DNA of 64,000 nucleotides from Helianthus annuus (Eukaryota > Streptophyta > Magnoliopsida > Asterales > Asteraceae): positions 14,143,893 through 14,207,892 of the forward strand of contig NC_035435.2 of assembly GCF_002127325.2 (NCBI RefSeq). The letters run 5' to 3'. The stretch's first letter is position 1. Each line of letters starts with the position of its first letter. The notes under the pieces are model-generated. The model worked only from the letters and a program-made list of their open reading frames with translations. It did not search any database and was not told where the DNA came from. Shown here in pieces: positions 60,388 through 64,000 of this stretch. A program made the position numbers and the translations under genes.

Positions 60388-61629
60388 TGCTTCATTTTGT
60401 GAGTTAGGGTTTGAGGTTTGGGAATTTTGGCTTTTGAAAAAAAAAACAGAGGATTTTGAGGTTTAAGGTTTTTGATGAGGAAGAAGGTGAGTGATTTGTG
60501 AATTTCTGCTAAGGTTGTGTTTTATAGTGAGGGTTTTAGCAGAGATGAGTGTTTATGGGGGTTGACGGGACATGGAACGTGGCTTGTAATAGCAGTTAAA
60601 AGGTCATTAATTACCTTTATTATCGTTAGATCGTGTGATGTGAAATGTGGTTCAGAAAGCAACCGTTGGATCGTGGGTATCAAGGTATTTAATGAGAATT
60701 AATCGTGTAATCATGGTTATGCCTTCTCAACTTGTAATTTCTTCAATCATTCCATTTGTTTGGAACTGAATTTTGATTAGAGAACACTACCGGTCACATG
60801 ACACCTTTCCGTTCTTGTGGGACCCATTTTTTAGTATGGTCCAATCAACTGTCTTTGTAATATTCCCCCTTTTACAAAGTCAAAATTCAATTCTGATGAT
60901 GATGTCATCAGAAATAGAACTCAAATTCTGTTGAATATTTGCATTTCCTCCTGTATCGAATTCTATTGACTTGTCAACAGAAGTCAACAGATTTTAACAG
61001 AATAAAGTGATATATTTTAATAGAATTCAACAGAATTCCTCAGTTGAAATTCCCCCTTAACTTGTGAACTTCTTCAATAGATTTAGAAGTTTTTCTTCTG
61101 ATTGAATAAAAGATATTCCAGTGCATCATCATCATTTTTTTTGAGAGATGAGAGGGAATTAGCAAAGGTTAGTAGACCAACTTACATATGATTTTCTGGT
61201 AGCATCCAAGTTTCTTGTTCTTTCTTCAAGGAATCTTTTTGGAAAAAAAATGAACAATTGTATTGGTGTTTTCTAAAACTTTTCACTCATTTTTTTTATT
61301 TTATCATTTTTATTCCTTTTGTAGTTCAACAGTTCAGAAAAAATCATCAGAATTTTGAAGTTATATCACCAGATTTTACTAGATTTGAACCTTATGTTAT
61401 CAGAAACTTAAAGTTTTGTGACAAATATTTTGTTTCTGATGATCATATGTTGTTATTTTTTGTGGTATTTAACTTCTTTCCTTTATCATATGTCTTTACC
61501 CATTTTTGTTTTTGCTTCCCCCCAATCAATGAACCAGAAAACAAAACAACTTTAAAAACATGATATATTAACATACAAAAAAAACATAACAACAAACAAC
61601 AAAAAAAAAAACTTAAACTAAAAAATGAC
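60388..61629. other. Copia internal non-coding region
   Basis: No gene seen. Minus-strand AAAAGGGGGAATATTA (near 60870) and TTAAGGGGGAATTTCA (near 61050) are further polypurine-tract-like sequences. Confidence 0.5.
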
Positions 61630-62432
61630 CTAATCAAGGTCCATCCCTCCTCCATAGATGATCTCCAAGAACAACCAGAGGGCAGTCACCAGGCCAGAGT
61701 TCTGGTTAGTAGGTATGAGCATGTTGAGGTTCATGTTTTGTTGAAGCCTCATCTCAGCCCTGGGGAACCCTACAGGAACACCTCCAAAGTCCAGCTGACT
61801 TGTGATTAACCTCATCAGAAAACGAGGATATACCAAGAATGGTCTGCCAGACCATAGGTTGCTTGCAAGATCTTTCATTATGTAATGAGAGAAATTGTAA
61901 GGGATGTCCTGTACAAGTGCATGTACAGGCTCCATCAACCTATAGGAGACTTCATGATGGTTGATGATTTTCTTTGAGAAGCATGCCCCTATTTGTGTGA
62001 CCAGATACTGCCATGGCTTGGTAAAGCCATTTTTGTGATCGGCCCTAGTGGGTTTGCAGGATTGTACCCCATTTGCTTAAGAGTTTCATCTATTTATGCT
62101 TTTGTAAAAAGCACAACATCATTATCATCATCAATTTCTAAAACTCTTCTGATAATGTCTTTAGTTACCACTATCCTTCGGTTAAGCACCACACTTCCAA
62201 TGGAAGTCAAACCTCTACCCTTATGCAACAACAAAATTGCATTTTTTCCAAAACATTTGAAGAATGTCTGGGTAGACCATGATGTGAGCTGTGAGGGCGT
62301 ATCTCAAACGACTCCCTATAATCAAGTTTAGGATGATTTGACATCCCTCCCACTGAGGACCCTCAATGTTGGTCCTTATTCTAAGATTATGATGTGGGTG
62401 GTGAGGAAGTGGGAATCGATCAGCATTGATGA
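61630..62432 (-). pseudogene. Second additional-ORF-type fragment (Copia)
   Basis: Minus-strand pieces: IILNLIIGSRLRYALTAHIM (near 62300), then after frameshifts FSHYIMKDLASNLWSGRPFL, VYPRFLMRLITSQLDFGGVP and NMNLNMLIPTNQNSG, to a stop near 61630. It resembles the N-terminal half of the additional ORF of other Asteraceae Copia elements and differs from the ORF at 57086-60387, so two lineages may be joined here. Confidence 0.5.
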
Positions 62433-62446
62433 TTCTCAATTTTGTG

Positions 62447-62468
62447 GAGAAGAAGAAGAAGAAGAAAA
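62447..62468. repeat. (GAA)n microsatellite
   Basis: GAAGAAGAA run at the seam between RNase H and the additional-ORF fragment; it reads as a Phe run on the minus strand. Confidence 0.9.
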
Positions 62469-62469
62469 A

Positions 62470-63384
62470 GTTTTCTCTAGGGGTTTCAACCAGATCTTTT
62501 TTGAAATGATATCTGACATCTATATGTTTGGTTCTAGAGTGATGAACAAGATTTGTGGTTATTGCAATTGCACTCATAGAATCACACAAAATAGGAATTT
62601 TTGTCATATTTACTCCATAATCTTTTCGTTGAGTTTGCATCCACAGAACTTGTGAACAACAGCTTGCTGCTGCTAAGTATTCTGATTCTGTTGTGGATGT
62701 GGCAACACAATTTTGCTTTTTGCTTGCCCAACAGACTAATTTCTCTCTCAACATTTGACAGGCACCAGATGTGCTTTTTCTGTCAATTTGCATCCTGCAT
62801 GATCTGCATCTGTGTATGAAATTAGTTCTAAATTTATGTTCTTAGGATACCATAGGTTAAGATTTGAAGTTCCTTTTAGCTATTTAAAAATTCTTTTCAC
62901 AGCTTTCATGTGTGAATCTTTAGGATTACATTGATACCTTGCCAGAAAACAGGTAGAAAACATTATATCAGGTCTGCTGGCAGTTTGGTATAGTAGTGAT
63001 CCTATCATTCCTCTATAAGTTTTTATATCTACAGGTTTTCCTTCTGGATCAGAATCTAGTTTGTTTCCAGTGGCCATGGGAGTTTTTGAAGATGAGCATT
63101 TTTCTAGTGAATACTTTTTCAAAATTGTTCTGACATACTTTGATTGACTCAAAAATATGCCATCACTTTGTTGTTTTTCTTGTAAGCCAAGGAAAAAAGT
63201 TAATTCACCTATCATACTCATTTCAAAGTGGCTGGTCATCGGTTTCTCAAACTTTTTGCAGAATTTATCATTAGTGGATCCAAATATTATGTCATGAACA
63301 TAAATGTGAACCAATAGTGTGTGCCCCTTATGTGTTTTTAGAAAGAGGGTTGTTCAATTGTACCTTTGGAGAAGCCAGAATTGA
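62470..63384 (-). pseudogene. Copia reverse transcriptase/RNase H remnant
   Basis: Minus strand. RT: VHIYVHDIIFGSTNDKFC, where canonical YVDD is YVHD (a catalytic Asp is lost), ELTFFLGLQ, DGIFLSQSKYVRTILKKY, TYRGMIGSLLYQTASRPDIM. RNase H (62793-62475): CWASKKQNCVATSTTESEYL, ILCDSMSAIAITTN, HSRTKHIDVRYHF. A frame break separates the two near 62800-62880. The upstream RT, integrase and gag are cut off by the LTR starting at 63385. Confidence 0.88.
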
Positions 63385-64000
63385 TGTCACACCGTGACTT
63401 TTGCGGAAGCATGATTATGGTGTGACTTTCTTAATATCATTGCATTCAATCAAAACATCAACTATATGATAAAACCATAGGTTTGTCATCCATTACATAA
63501 GTGTAAATCATAACAACATCGTTTTAAAACGTAGACTTCAGATTCAAGTTTTACAAATCTTACAAATTGTTTATGAGTTCATTAAAGACTCATTAAAAAG
63601 TTATTGAATAACACCAAGGTTTGGAAGACATGTCTCGTCCAGGAATAAGACACACTAACCAAACTCAAAGACCATGGATGACATCTTTTTTCTTAACGCA
63701 GCATAAAAACTTCCAACACCCGCCAGATCCACTTTACAATTTCCCTGAAATACATGTAGTTTGAAAAACATCAACAAAAGTTGAGCGAGTTCATGTGTTT
63801 GTTTATGTGTATGTATAAACCTTTGAAATGTTGTAAGTATTTATGTAAGTCCCTGGTATGTAGCAATAAGGAAAAAGAGATCACCACTGGGTTGCAAAGC
63901 CAATGATATGTGTGAAGTGATGCAGGAAGACTCAAACCTAGCAGATTTTGCACCGGGCTCCCGGCTGTAAGACATAGTCACCACATGGTCCACTCAGCGG
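63385..64000. repeat. Start of another LTR element (probable gypsy LTR), runs off the window
   Basis: Begins TGTCACACCGTGACTTTTGC exactly where the Copia RT stops. The first nine bases equal those of the gypsy LTR at 40060. Orientation and far end not visible. Confidence 0.5.

Overview
This is a gene-poor stretch of a plant nuclear genome made almost entirely of nested transposable elements. The composition points to a dicot, most likely Asteraceae: the Copia gag and 'additional ORF' proteins, and the CCHC-plus-ARID protein, resemble predicted proteins I remember from sunflower, lettuce and Tanacetum. That assignment is inference and was not searched. I see no intact ordinary host gene, rRNA, tRNA gene or CRISPR array. 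Host-derived sequence occurs only as fragments.

Layout. (1) 1-1513: 3' end and 3' LTR of a Copia element. (2) A composite repeat unit occurs three times, near-identical by eye: A (1514-5364 plus 19284-20073), B (26303-31406 plus 38453 onward) and C (45392 to about 49520). Each unit carries three 113-bp tandem repeats, a ~0.9-kb hAT-type element in an identical 8-bp target duplication, and a LINE reverse-transcriptase fragment. In A and B the LINE breaks off at the same point into a minus-strand Ty3/gypsy pol; in C the LINE continues. (3) Unit A is split by a 13.9-kb CACTA transposon (5365-19283; TSD TCA), and unit B shows a closely similar unsplit site. Inside the CACTA are (a) a complete 2.2-kb LTR retrotransposon whose single ORF joins a CCHC zinc knuckle, a degenerate Copia-protease-like region and an ARID DNA-binding domain; (b) exons with intact splice sites from an ACT-domain protein kinase gene (STY46-like); (c) exons resembling the plant TIGR01589 domain; and (d) a Harbinger-type element (TSD TAA). 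The Harbinger ORF is split by a 4.8-kb non-autonomous LTR element, which carries a long array of TCCGAGTTTT-like motifs and a fragment of an ethylene-receptor receiver domain.

(4) 20065-25935: a truncated EG45-like gene remnant and a decayed minus-strand Copia additional ORF with its 5' LTR. (5) 31407-38452: a complete non-autonomous LTR element with zinc-knuckle ORFs, nested in the unit-B gypsy; a tRNA-type SINE sits in its 3' LTR. The gypsy 5' LTR follows at 40060-42521. (6) 42.5-45.4 kb: MITEs, Harbinger ORF remnants and a fold-back MULE with a second MULE-type MITE inside it. (7) 50.9-55.1 kb: a decayed Copia gag interrupted by a solo LTR. (8) 56067-63384: a minus-strand Sirevirus-like Copia with RT/RNase H remnants, a large additional ORF and a 3' LTR. 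(9) 63385-64000: the start of another LTR.

The main interest is two short non-autonomous retroelements that carry cellular-type domains (ARID; ethylene-receptor receiver). Both sit inside a CACTA that has itself picked up host exons. Copies B and C give pre-insertion sites for several insertions, so their relative order can be read from the sequence.
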